Assembly (NCBI GenBank): GCA_029863605.1
Contig: JAOTVB010000001.1
Coordinates: 224,187-288,186, forward strand
Direction: 5' to 3'
DNA from: Myxococcales bacterium
GTDB taxonomy: Bacteria; Myxococcota_A; Polyangia; Polyangiales; Houyiibacteriaceae
Length of the DNA: 64,000 nt
Made by a program: the position numbers and the translations under genes. The notes beneath the pieces were generated by a model. It saw only the letters and a program-made list of their open reading frames with translations, ran no database searches and had not been told where the DNA came from. Positions within the stretch are counted from its first letter, which is position 1, and every line of letters starts with the position of its first letter. Shown here one piece after another: positions 50,810 to 61,823 of this stretch.

Positions 50810-52291
50810 TTGTCCATCCCCACTGAAAAACAACGCCGTGATTTCCCGCGTTTCGCGTGGCCCGTGCGTATCGCGCCTTCGGTGGTCGCGGGGATCCTTG
50901 CCGCGCTTTGGTTGAGCGAAGCTCCGGATCCTGCAATCGGGTTCTCACTCAGCGGTCCAAGCCTCGTCGCGCCGGGAACGAAGGTCGGACTTCGCGCGTG
51001 GCACTTGACCGACCAAGGCGTCGACGCGCCGCCGACGATCGCCGAGCTCAGGGACGAAAGCGGCGCGCTGATCTCGACGACCACCATGATGACCTCTCTC
51101 GTGCAGGGCTTGGAAGGTGAGGTTGCGTTGCCGGAGGACTTCGAAGGGACGGCATTCTTGGTTGCGCGAACAAAGATCGACGGAAACGAAGCGTCGGCGA
51201 CGTACAGCGTTTCCGTCGAGCCTGACGCTTTTGTCGCCTACCAGCCGGGACGCGAAACGAGCCCTTTTCAGGTGTACGAGCTCGGCCAGTTGCGCGTCAT
51301 CGACGCGGAAGCTGCGCCTCAAGAGCTCGACCCGAGGATTGAAGGGGGTGCCTGCGTTCCGGAGCTCCAATGTTGGCTTTCGGTCTGGGTTGGCGAAAAG
51401 GCGACCCGTGTGCGTGTCGTTTCGATCACCGGGGTGCGCTTCGAGAAGACCCTCCTCGGTCCAGCCAAAGGCTTCCTGCGATTTCCGTTGTTCGTCTTGG
51501 GGAACGAGGCGCGCATCGAGGTGCAGGCGCTCGGCCCGGTCGACCGAGTCGTGGCCTCGCGCGAAGTGCGGCTCCCGGTGGTTCCAGGGGGCGTCAGCGC
51601 GCGTGCATCGGTCGACGGGAGGCAGGTGCGTGTCGAGTGGGACGAGCTTGGAGGCAGTGGGCCCGTGCTGGTCGACGTGTACCGCGGCTCCCAGTGGAGC
51701 TACGCGTTCTCGCTGACGCCCGCCGAACCGTGGTTGCCGGTCCCGCTAGACCCCGGCGTCTGGCGGCTCCAGGTGCGCGTAGACCTCTTCTCCACCAATA
51801 CGGCGGGGGTCACTCACGTGGTGATTCCCAGCGACTCCGCGGGCACTGCGTTGGAGATCGCGGCCCGGGCGGTGCTTGCCGATGCGCAGCGCGAAGGCCT
51901 CGACCCGATTGCGATGGCCATCGTCGATGGCCGGGTGCCCTTGGATCAGACCCAAGATGCGATCGCTGCGCTTTTCGGCCCACGGAACTTCGGGGTCGTG
52001 TCCCTCGCTACGGTGGTATCTCATCTGGAGGCTGACTCGGGCTCGGGTCGGCGCGGGATCCTGCGTTGGATCGCCGCCGCAATCATCCTCGCCATCGGCG
52101 TGCTGGTCAGTCTTGTCCTCTTGCGCTTGGAGCTTCTCGCACAGGCACGTGCCCGAGAGCTGCTCGAAGGCTTCGAGGATGATGAACCGCCGCCTAGCCC
52201 CGCGCCGTCCTTGGAGCGCTGGCTATGGGCGTTCGTGTTCTTGGTGTTCGCGCTAATCGCTACGCTGGCCCTGTCGAAAGGCTGGTTTTGA
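50810..52291 (+). CDS. Bitopic membrane protein of unknown function
   Basis: A 493-residue protein. N-terminal TM helix (about 20-38), a large predicted periplasmic beta-rich domain (about 45-405), and two TM helices near the C-terminus (about 410-430 and 470-490). It has two cysteines (ACVPELQCW) likely to form a disulfide. Not assigned to a family. TTG at 50810 is the longest start; a GTG at 50864 would delete the leader before the first TM. It lies 40 bases upstream of secA and may share its transcript, but a functional link to secretion is only positional. Confidence 0.7.
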   Translation: MSIPTEKQRRDFPRFAWPVRIAPSVVAGILAALWLSEAPDPAIGFSLSGPSLVAPGTKVGLRAWHLTDQGVDAPPTIAELRDESGALISTTTMMTSLVQGLEGEVALPEDFEGTAFLVARTKIDGNEASATYSVSVEPDAFVAYQPGRETSPFQVYELGQLRVIDAEAAPQELDPRIEGGACVPELQCWLSVWVGEKATRVRVVSITGVRFEKTLLGPAKGFLRFPLFVLGNEARIEVQALGPVDRVVASREVRLPVVPGGVSARASVDGRQVRVEWDELGGSGPVLVDVYRGSQWSYAFSLTPAEPWLPVPLDPGVWRLQVRVDLFSTNTAGVTHVVIPSDSAGTALEIAARAVLADAQREGLDPIAMAIVDGRVPLDQTQDAIAALFGPRNFGVVSLATVVSHLEADSGSGRRGILRWIAAAIILAIGVLVSLVLLRLELLAQARARELLEGFEDDEPPPSPAPSLERWLWAFVFLVFALIATLALSKGWF

Positions 52292-52334
52292 CCCTTGTTT
52301 GCGCGCTTCGTCGGGCCGACTTAGATTGCATCAA

Positions 52335-55532
<3,198 letters not shown>

Positions 55533-55556
55533 CCCGAATTTGCTAATAGGGGCGCG

Positions 55557-56747
55557 ATGAGCCGGCCAGTGAAGGGGTTTCGCTTCTCGGGCATCCACGC
55601 AGGGATCAAGCCCGACGGCAAGCTCGACCTCGGGCTTCTTGTGGCTGACGAGCCTGCGGTAGCGGCCGGGGTCTTTACCCGGAATCGCGTGCGGGCTGCT
55701 CCCGTGGTCATCAGCGAACGCCGACTGAGGGCAGGGCTCTGCCAGGCGATTCTCGTCAACAGCGGCAATGCCAACGCATGCACGGGCAAAGAGGGTCAGG
55801 AGTCGGCCGTTGCATTGACCCGCGCAGCGGCAGGCGCCCTCGGAACAGCAGCCAAGTTGGTGGTGCCAGCATCGACCGGCGTCATCGGGGTTCAGCTTCC
55901 CCGCAAGGAGATCGAGGCGGCCATCCCGTCGCTGGTATCAAGATTGTCTCCCGGCGGCGCGAGTCTCTTTTCACGTGCGATCATGACCACGGACCGCATT
56001 CCCAAAATTGCCGAGGCGAAGCTCGCCGTGGGTAGGACGAGCTGCCGCGTGCTCGGAATCGCCAAGGGCGCTGGAATGATTCACCCAAACATGGCGACCA
56101 CGCTCGCATTCGTAACCACGGACGCGGCCATCGGGCAACGCGCACTTCAACACGTCCTAGGGCAGGCGACCGACCAGACGTTCAATCGCGCGACGGTCGA
56201 CGGGGACACCAGCACCAACGACTCGATCTACGCGCTGGCTTCGGGGGCGGCGACCGCTCGTCGGATCGACGCACGAGACGCTGCGGCAAAGCGCTTAGGC
56301 ACCGCGCTCGAGGAGGTTCTCGAGTCACTTGCGAAGATGATCGTCGCCGACGGAGAGGGGGCCGAGCACTTGGTTCGGATCCATGTCGAGGGAGCACGAA
56401 CCGACGCGGACGCGGTTCAAATAGCGCGCACGGTCGCCTGTTCCCAGTTGGTCAAGACCGCGATCCACGGGTGCGACCCGAATTGGGGCCGGATCCTGGC
56501 GGCAGCAGGGCGCTCGGGGGCACGTCTCAATCCTGATCACGTCTCCATGCGGATCGGCAAGGTAGAGATTTTCAGAGAGGGTCGCCCGACGATGACCGCC
56601 AAAAACGAGGCCAAGGCGGCGGCTACGATGAGGCGGCAAGAGTACGTCGTCTCGATCCGCGTCGGGCGCGGGCGGGGCCTTGGTCATTATTGGACCTGCG
56701 ACCTCGGTCACGAGTACGTTCGGATCAACGCCGATTACCGGACGTAA
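55557..56747 (+). CDS. argJ: Bifunctional ornithine acetyltransferase/N-acetylglutamate synthase
   Basis: A 396-residue ArgJ. The self-cleavage Thr lies in AKGAGMIHPNMATTLAFV (about 180), within the family motif KGxGMIxPxMATxL. Supporting blocks are VNSGNANACTG, GVIGVQLP and DPNWGRILAAAGRSGA. The enzyme makes N-acetylglutamate and transfers the acetyl group from N-acetylornithine to glutamate in arginine synthesis. It follows secA by 24 bases. If bifunctional, ArgJ would make a separate ArgE unnecessary, which cannot be tested here. Confidence 0.96.
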   Translation: MSRPVKGFRFSGIHAGIKPDGKLDLGLLVADEPAVAAGVFTRNRVRAAPVVISERRLRAGLCQAILVNSGNANACTGKEGQESAVALTRAAAGALGTAAKLVVPASTGVIGVQLPRKEIEAAIPSLVSRLSPGGASLFSRAIMTTDRIPKIAEAKLAVGRTSCRVLGIAKGAGMIHPNMATTLAFVTTDAAIGQRALQHVLGQATDQTFNRATVDGDTSTNDSIYALASGAATARRIDARDAAAKRLGTALEEVLESLAKMIVADGEGAEHLVRIHVEGARTDADAVQIARTVACSQLVKTAIHGCDPNWGRILAAAGRSGARLNPDHVSMRIGKVEIFREGRPTMTAKNEAKAAATMRRQEYVVSIRVGRGRGLGHYWTCDLGHEYVRINADYRT

Positions 56748-56755
56748 TTCAGAAG

Positions 56756-57802
56756 ATGAAGCGCCATTCGATTCTCATTTTCGCCGTGCTGTTCGCGCTC
56801 CACGCAACCGCCGGTGCCGAAAAGGAAAAGAACGACACGCCTGTCCCTCCCGGGGTTGCGGCTGTGGCTCCAAAGCCCAAGTCGGTTTGCCTGAAGGACA
56901 CGAAGCTGGTCGTCGTCGCCCAGCAACTGGCCGAGCGCCAAACCATTCCGCCATCGCCGGAGCTGATTCGAGCGGCGCGAGAGGCCGGAGTCGACGCGAA
57001 CCCGGTGTACGCAAAGTTCGGTGTCGTCGGCGAAATTGAAAGCTTCAAATCGTGGCTCCGAGACCTAGATGAGGCCGCCGACGCGCCTCTAATCTGTGGC
57101 CGCGCGCGCGTGGGGGAGCGCGTGGTTCTAGTTGCTGCCGTGCGGGCGGGTAGCCTCTCTGTGAATGGAAAGCACAGTCTTCACGCCGAGGTGATCGCGG
57201 ACTTCCGCGATCCGTATCTCGTCGTGCGCGACTCCAAAGGGATGTCTCGGCGCATTTCGGTGGAGGGTGAAGGCTTTGGCGCCACCGTGACGCTGCCTCT
57301 CGAGTGGAGCCGTCCTCTCTTCGTGCAGCTCGTAGCAACCGGTCCGAACGGCCCGCGTCCCGTCGCGGAGCGGTGGGTCGGGAAGATTCCGCAAGACGAA
57401 CCGACGCAACGGAGCTCAGAGTCACCACAAGCGTGGTTGATGCAGCTTCGGCGTGCAGCGGGCGCTCGGTCGCTGCGCTCGAACCGACTGTTGACGCAAG
57501 AGGCCACCAGTCACGCGCAGACCGTATGCGAGTCTGGCAAGCTCGGCCACGAGGTCGACCCGTGGGGCGATCCAGAAGCGCGCCTTCTCCAAAGGGGTAT
57601 CGAAGCCCGAGTCGTTGGTGAGGCGGTAGCCCGAGCCCAAACTCTGCGCGAGGCGCTGCACGCGATTGAAGACAGCCCGAGTCATCGGTTGACCGTGACC
57701 GATCCACGGTTCACCGACGCCGGCTACGGCAAGGCCAAAGACGAGAAGGGCCGAACGTGTGCGGTGGTCCTGCTCGCGTCCTGGCCCCGCAAGGTGCCCT
57801 GA
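56756..57802 (+). CDS. CAP/SCP-domain secreted protein
   Basis: A 348-residue protein with a signal peptide (MKRHSILIFAVLFALHATAGA) and a C-terminal CAP (SCP-like) domain from about 235 (WLMQLRRAAGARSLRSNRLLTQEATSHAQTVCESGKLGHEVD) to the end (SPSHRLTVTDPRFTDAGYGKAKDEKGRTCAVVLLA). The classical CAP Glu/His set is partly visible (LGHE, SPSHR). The N-terminal ~220 residues are a beta-rich domain not recognised. CAP proteins are exported and often ligand-binding. It starts 8 bases after argJ but the function is unrelated; co-transcription is likely from spacing. Confidence 0.83.
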   Translation: MKRHSILIFAVLFALHATAGAEKEKNDTPVPPGVAAVAPKPKSVCLKDTKLVVVAQQLAERQTIPPSPELIRAAREAGVDANPVYAKFGVVGEIESFKSWLRDLDEAADAPLICGRARVGERVVLVAAVRAGSLSVNGKHSLHAEVIADFRDPYLVVRDSKGMSRRISVEGEGFGATVTLPLEWSRPLFVQLVATGPNGPRPVAERWVGKIPQDEPTQRSSESPQAWLMQLRRAAGARSLRSNRLLTQEATSHAQTVCESGKLGHEVDPWGDPEARLLQRGIEARVVGEAVARAQTLREALHAIEDSPSHRLTVTDPRFTDAGYGKAKDEKGRTCAVVLLASWPRKVP

Positions 57803-57804
57803 GC

Positions 57805-59031
57805 TCAGTCTGCCGGCTCGTCGGTAGGAACCCTCGTGGAATTGTACGCAACCACCAACACCTGAGCGAGAGCGACGCCTGCGACGACCGTGCCGACCAT
57901 ACCCGTGATGATGGCGGCGACCGTCGGGCCCTCGATGGCCGAGCGGGCGCCGGGAATCGGCCACAGTTGGCTCGCGACAAGCAGTCCGATGTGGACGCCG
58001 TAGAGCGCCAGCAACGAGTAGGCCCACCAGTGTGCTCCAGCTCGCGTGCTGCTGTCCATGAAGGCCATCAGCGACAGCAGCGCCAACAGGCCGAAAGCCA
58101 TCTGGGACGATGCGGGCCCCCACGACTGCCAATACCCCTCGAGCCTGACGAGGCTCTCATGGCCACCTGACAGGAAGAACCAGGCTCCGAGGGCCAGTAC
58201 CCCCGCGGTGACGGCGACGCGAGCCAGGGTCGCCCCTCGGTAGTACGCTCGAAATAGCAGGCTCCCACTGAGCAGAATCGTGGCCATGGCAAGGATGATG
58301 CCGTCCGGAGCGATGCCTTGAAGAGTCTGCTGCCATAGGGCCACCCCTGTGGCCACGGCGCCCAGCAAGAAAAGCGAGATCGCGCGCCCTCCGTAAGACA
58401 TAGGCGTGAACGCGAGCGTGAGCATGCTGATAAGCAGAGCGACGGAGACGAACGTGAGGGGATGTGCCCCGCCGGTTGCCAGGGCGCCCACGATCCCGGC
58501 GGCGCTCAAGCCGACCGTGATGCGACGGAGGGCCGGTGCTCCTGGAGCGCGGGGCCGCATCCGTTCCCGCAAAAGCTTGGAAGCAAGAATTGGCGGACCC
58601 GGTGGTATGGGAATTTTGGGCAGGCTTTCGCTGGGCTGCGTCATCGACACGCTGGCCGATGTAGGCTCCGGGTCCTCGAAGGACTGGCGCTCGGTGCTAT
58701 CGGTGCGGTCGATCTTCTTGCGGTGAAGCGGCAAGACCGGCGCTGGCTCACTCTGCTCGCGCTCACGGATCGTGGTGCGGGACACCCCGGTTTCATTCAT
58801 TGCGGTCGGAACCGGACTGGAGAGATCCACGACCGCAACCGCTTGGGCCGCGACGGTCGCGGGTCGCTCGAATTGCCCGCTCGGAGGCTCGGGCGTGCTG
58901 TTCGTGTTGTCGGTCTTCGCCTCCCGCACGATCGGCACGACGGGCTTTCCCCCAGGGACAGGCTCTCCACAGATGCCACAAAAGGCGTCGGTTCGAAGCA
59001 CTTTACCATCACAGCTTTGGCACTTGGGCAT
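57805..59031 (-). CDS. Zinc-ribbon polytopic membrane protein
   Basis: A 408-residue protein. N-terminal zinc ribbon CQSCDGKVLRTDAFCGICGEP (C-x2-C and C-x2-C), a 140-residue low-complexity linker (Pro/Thr/Ser/Glu), then about eight TM helices from residue 175 to 395. The ribbon-plus-membrane layout is common in myxobacterial proteins, but I cannot place this family. Convergent with the CAP-domain gene (two bases apart). Confidence 0.72.
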   Translation of the reverse strand: MPKCQSCDGKVLRTDAFCGICGEPVPGGKPVVPIVREAKTDNTNSTPEPPSGQFERPATVAAQAVAVVDLSSPVPTAMNETGVSRTTIREREQSEPAPVLPLHRKKIDRTDSTERQSFEDPEPTSASVSMTQPSESLPKIPIPPGPPILASKLLRERMRPRAPGAPALRRITVGLSAAGIVGALATGGAHPLTFVSVALLISMLTLAFTPMSYGGRAISLFLLGAVATGVALWQQTLQGIAPDGIILAMATILLSGSLLFRAYYRGATLARVAVTAGVLALGAWFFLSGGHESLVRLEGYWQSWGPASSQMAFGLLALLSLMAFMDSSTRAGAHWWAYSLLALYGVHIGLLVASQLWPIPGARSAIEGPTVAAIITGMVGTVVAGVALAQVLVVAYNSTRVPTDEPAD

Positions 59032-59236
59032 CGCGTTCTAGCCAACCCGGTGCTGAGATCATACGCGTCAGGGCACGCCCACTTCAACCGGCGCGGTAGG
59101 GAGATGTGTGCCCCCCGAAGACAGACATCGCATCCCTGGTACCGCGGAGCAACAATCTCGCCGATGCCATGACAGAAATGTCCTAGCGCTGCGGGCGTGG
59201 GTCTCGAAAACACAGGGCTTTCGGCGTCTGACCGGT
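59032..59236. other. Upstream region of the small RNA, no gene seen
   Basis: No protein-like frame and no clear promoter for the leftward zinc-ribbon gene. It should contain the enhancer-binding site for the sigma-54 promoter; no inverted repeat of note was found by eye. Confidence 0.5.
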
Positions 59237-59252
59237 TGGCACCGCGATTGCA
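59237..59252 (+). promoter_or_regulatory. Sigma-54 -24/-12 promoter
   Basis: TGGCAC-N5-TTGCA, identical to the sigma-54 consensus core (TGGCAC N5 TTGC A/T). The GG/GC spacing places +1 at about 59263. It faces the gene-free interval that ends in an intrinsic terminator, so it most likely drives the small RNA below. No other feature in the window has such a promoter. An activator (EBP) site must exist upstream; none was recognised in 59032-59236. Confidence 0.8.
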
Positions 59253-59262
59253 GTGTACCCAG

Positions 59263-59423
59263 TCGCTTGCTTAAGACCCACGCCGTGCACCTTCCAGCTT
59301 GCCCGGCATCCGCGCGGCGATGGGTCGCACTTTAATCCGAAAACTTCCTTACCCTAGCTTTGTTCACTGTAGCATCGATTCTTGCGTTGGGAATGGGTCA
59401 CCGAATGGTGGCCCATTTGTTTT
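59263..59423 (+). ncRNA. Predicted sigma-54-dependent small RNA, about 161 nt
   Basis: The predicted transcript starts 12 bases past the sigma-54 -12 element. It has (1) a 5' stem-loop: GACCCA (59275-59280) with GCCG (59282-59285) pairing with CGGC (59315-59318) and TGGGTC (59321-59326), with a small internal bulge; (2) a less GC-rich central stretch (59327-59390) with a CCUUACCC-type C/U tract (ACTTCCTTACC) that could pair with ribosome binding sites; (3) a 10-bp terminator stem, ATGGGTCACC/GGTGGCCCAT with one G-U pair, loop GAAT, and TTGTTTT. No protein-like reading frame ends before the terminator. Myxococcus Pxr is a known sigma-54-driven sRNA, though no sequence similarity is claimed. 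Confidence 0.7.
59392..59423 (+). terminator. Intrinsic terminator of the predicted small RNA
   Basis: Stem 59393-59402 with 59407-59416 (10 pairs, one U-G), GAAT loop, followed by TTGTTTT on the plus strand. Distinct from the adjacent minus-strand terminator of the YdcH-type gene at 59441-59475. Confidence 0.78.
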
Positions 59424-59440
59424 AAAGGCCGCCGTTCGTA

Positions 59441-59475
59441 GAAAAACGGCCCGCCATTTTCGGGCGGGCCGCCTA
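59441..59475 (-). terminator. Intrinsic terminator of the YdcH-type gene
   Basis: Stem GGCCCGCC (59448-59455) with GGCGGGCC (59463-59470), seven-base loop, and on the minus strand the run GTTTTTC follows. It faces the small-RNA terminator, so the two transcripts converge and both end between them. Confidence 0.8.
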
Positions 59476-59510
59476 TGCGGGACGACTGGAGGGCAAGGGG
59501 AGGTGCGAGG

Positions 59511-59708
59511 TTATGGAAGGGCGTGTTGGATGGCGTCCTTCGTCCAGAGCTTCTCTTTCTTGAGGCGCTGGAGCTCCATCGCTTCGTTCGGGGTCAGACT
59601 AAGGCGGCTGTCGAGCTCTGCGACGCGCGCCGCCAGCTCTGCATGCTTTTCTGCCAGGCGCGTCACATCGCGCTCCGACGGGGTGGGTTGAGCATGGTGC
59701 TTCGGCAT
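59511..59708 (-). CDS. YdcH family (DUF465) small protein
   Basis: A 65-residue helical protein of the YdcH/DUF465 family: SERDVTRLAEKHAELAARVAELDSRLSLTPNEAMELQRLKKEKLWTKDAIQHAL, with the characteristic L-KKEKL-KD pattern. An ideal ribosome site (GGAGGTGA) precedes the ATG, so expression should be strong. Cytoplasmic; function not established. Ends before an intrinsic terminator. Confidence 0.88.
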   Translation of the reverse strand: MPKHHAQPTPSERDVTRLAEKHAELAARVAELDSRLSLTPNEAMELQRLKKEKLWTKDAIQHALP

Positions 59709-59903
59709 GTCACCTCCGGGGTGCTGCTAGAGTTCACAAGCTAACCCAAGCTCTGCAGGCCGCGGGCCGACCGCTCGGTACATCCTACGGATCCCCGGTT
59801 CAATGATCAATCCCACTTTGGGGGTTTTTGGGCGTTTTATCGACGCCTTGTGTGGGGGCCGCGAGGATGAATACTAGGCCCCCAGGAGCGTTCAACACAT
59901 CAG

Positions 59904-60605
59904 ATGACCTCTAGGGTTGGGGCGATAGGTCTGGTTTTGCTTGTGCTTGCGCTGGTTGGGGGTGCCGCTGCGGAGGCACGCGAACCCCTCAACGCGTCGG
60001 CGGTCGTGCGCCTCGTGCAGAGGTTCTACGACCAAACCAAGACCCTTCAGGCTGACTTCAGCCAGACGCGCTACACGCGGCTCTACGACCGTTACGATCG
60101 GGCGAAAGGCAAAGTGGTGTTCAAGAAGCCCGGTAAGATGCGTTGGGACTATGACCAGCCGAACGGGCAAGTCTTCGTGACGCAGGGCGACAAGCTCCTC
60201 ATCTATCAGCCCCCCGAAGAAGGCGAGAAAGGCGGCCAGTTGATCGAGCGCGCCCTGAGCGAGGATCAGCTGCCCGCTGCGTTTTCATTTCTGACCGGGG
60301 GCGGCAACCTCGAACGAGATTTCGACGTGCGATTACTCGAGCACGACAACGAGAAGTTCCAAGATGGTTACGTCCTGCAGCTCATTCCACGGAAGCCGAC
60401 CCCGAGCTACGAGCAACTCGTCTTCTACGTTCGTACGGTCGCGGCTGGCGACAAGAGCGCCGGCGTCGTCCAACGTGTGTTGATCATCGACTCCGCTGGC
60501 AATCGCAACCGCTTTGATTTTTCGAAGATCAAGTTCAACCGAGACATCCCCGACAAGCGTTTCACATTTCGTGCTCCTAAGGGCACCCACAAAGTCAATC
60601 CGTAG
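59904..60605 (+). CDS. lolA: Outer membrane lipoprotein carrier LolA
   Basis: A 233-residue periplasmic carrier. Signal peptide (about 1-26, ALVGGAAAEA), then LVQRFYDQTKTLQADFSQTRYTRLYDRYDRAKGKVVFKKPGKMRWDYDQPNGQVFVTQGDKLLIYQP, the LolA-specific LolA fold with ADFSQ and GKMRWDY blocks, and a C-terminal NRFDFSKIKFNRDIPDKRFTFRAPKGT typical of the family. LolA shuttles lipoproteins from LolCDE to the outer membrane. Single gene, separate from the RND-linked LolA-like paralogue at 26 kb. Ribosome site is weak. Confidence 0.94.
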   Translation: MTSRVGAIGLVLLVLALVGGAAAEAREPLNASAVVRLVQRFYDQTKTLQADFSQTRYTRLYDRYDRAKGKVVFKKPGKMRWDYDQPNGQVFVTQGDKLLIYQPPEEGEKGGQLIERALSEDQLPAAFSFLTGGGNLERDFDVRLLEHDNEKFQDGYVLQLIPRKPTPSYEQLVFYVRTVAAGDKSAGVVQRVLIIDSAGNRNRFDFSKIKFNRDIPDKRFTFRAPKGTHKVNP

Positions 60606-60725
60606 TGTGCGGATCTTTTCGCTTGTAGTCGGCTTAACTCCTCGTTCGCTTGGTGCTGGGTACAGACGTACCTCTCAGTCGCTCTCCATGGGGGCGCTCG
60701 ACCAGAAACGAAAATCTCTCGCACA

Positions 60726-61823
60726 CTACATGGTTGAGTTGGACTCAATAGTTCTTGAGACCAGGGCGTAGAGGGCGCGACTGAGAGCTTTTTGGTCGTT
60801 GGGCGGTATCAGGGCGTCTTTTGGGAGGTGTTGGGTAAGGCCATCGAGGTGGGTTGCGACGACCGGCAGGCCCCTTGCGCGCGCTTCGAAGATCACCGTC
60901 GGCACACCGTCATTCGGGCGCGACGGCACGATAAGGGCGTCGCAGCTTCGGAGCAGCTTCTCTTTTTGCACGCCGCAAACCCAGCCTTCGAAATGAGCGT
61001 TCACGCCGACTTGGCGTGCAAGTAACTCGAGCCGGCGTCGTTCGGGACCGTCGCCCGCGATTCGAATACTGACGTCGAAGGAAAGGTCTGCCACTGCCCG
61101 TATCAAGCGATCGACGCCCTTGACCGGCACCAAGCGACCCAAAAAAAGCACGGTAAAGGCTTCCATGCCAAGCTCGCGGCGCCACCGTTCCCGGTTGTCT
61201 CCGAGGGTTGGCGGCGGCTCGATCGGCATCGGCCCGATATGCGTAGTCTTCGAGCTGGGCTCGAGCTCCGCGATCGAAAAGAACCGGTTTCGCAATGCCT
61301 CGGTGAGAAACCACATCGAAGTAGCGCCACGCGCGATCCGCCGGGCGACCGCGCGGGCTCCTGGAAGTCGAGAAAGCCACCGCACGTCTGTGGCGTGACA
61401 GATGCTGAGATGAGGGCGGCCATCCGCACTCGCCGATGCGACCCACCCGCACGGCAGACACCAATGACTCACGAGCGCGTCGCAGTCATCGAGCAGCCGT
61501 ACCGCGACTGTCTGTGCGGCAGTGAAGCTCAGGGCGCCCAACCACGCTGCAGGTTGCATTCGCAGCGTGTCGGGCGCTCCACTTCCATAGAACGTCCGCT
61601 GCAGGCCACGCGGACGGGCATAAGGCACCCATCGAACCTCGATACCCGGCCATTGCGGCGCCCTGCGCTGGCGGGGTGGCTCGGGGGCCAAGACACGAAT
61701 CTCATGACCATGCGCCGCCCACGCACGCGCCATGGCGAGCACGAAGGCGCCGCTGCAATCGCCCTCGTAGCGCGGAAAGCTCGTCGTCAGTATTCCGATC
61801 TTCACGTTGGCGACCGAGCTCAC
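60726..61823 (-). CDS. Glycosyltransferase (GT4-like)
   Basis: A 365-residue GT-B fold enzyme. It has the start VKIGILTTSFPRYEGDCSGAFV, a typical GT4 N-terminus, FLGRLVPVKGVDRLIRAVADL in the C-terminal Rossmann domain, and IRIAGDGPERRRLE, the conserved nucleotide-sugar region DALIVPSRPNDGVPTVIFEARARGLPVVATHLDG with the E-x7-E pattern. GTG at 61823 overlaps the glmS stop by 4 bases (GTGA); GTG at 61805 is a shorter alternative. It probably uses a UDP- or GDP-sugar for a surface glycan. Coupling to glmS links it to amino-sugar supply. Confidence 0.87.
   Translation of the reverse strand: MSSVANVKIGILTTSFPRYEGDCSGAFVLAMARAWAAHGHEIRVLAPEPPRQRRAPQWPGIEVRWVPYARPRGLQRTFYGSGAPDTLRMQPAAWLGALSFTAAQTVAVRLLDDCDALVSHWCLPCGWVASASADGRPHLSICHATDVRWLSRLPGARAVARRIARGATSMWFLTEALRNRFFSIAELEPSSKTTHIGPMPIEPPPTLGDNRERWRRELGMEAFTVLFLGRLVPVKGVDRLIRAVADLSFDVSIRIAGDGPERRRLELLARQVGVNAHFEGWVCGVQKEKLLRSCDALIVPSRPNDGVPTVIFEARARGLPVVATHLDGLTQHLPKDALIPPNDQKALSRALYALVSRTIESNSTM

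Noticed and set aside
59299-59691. A 130-codon plus-strand frame starting inside the predicted small RNA
   Set aside because: It runs through both terminators and antisense to the YdcH-type gene, without a ribosome site or protein-like composition.
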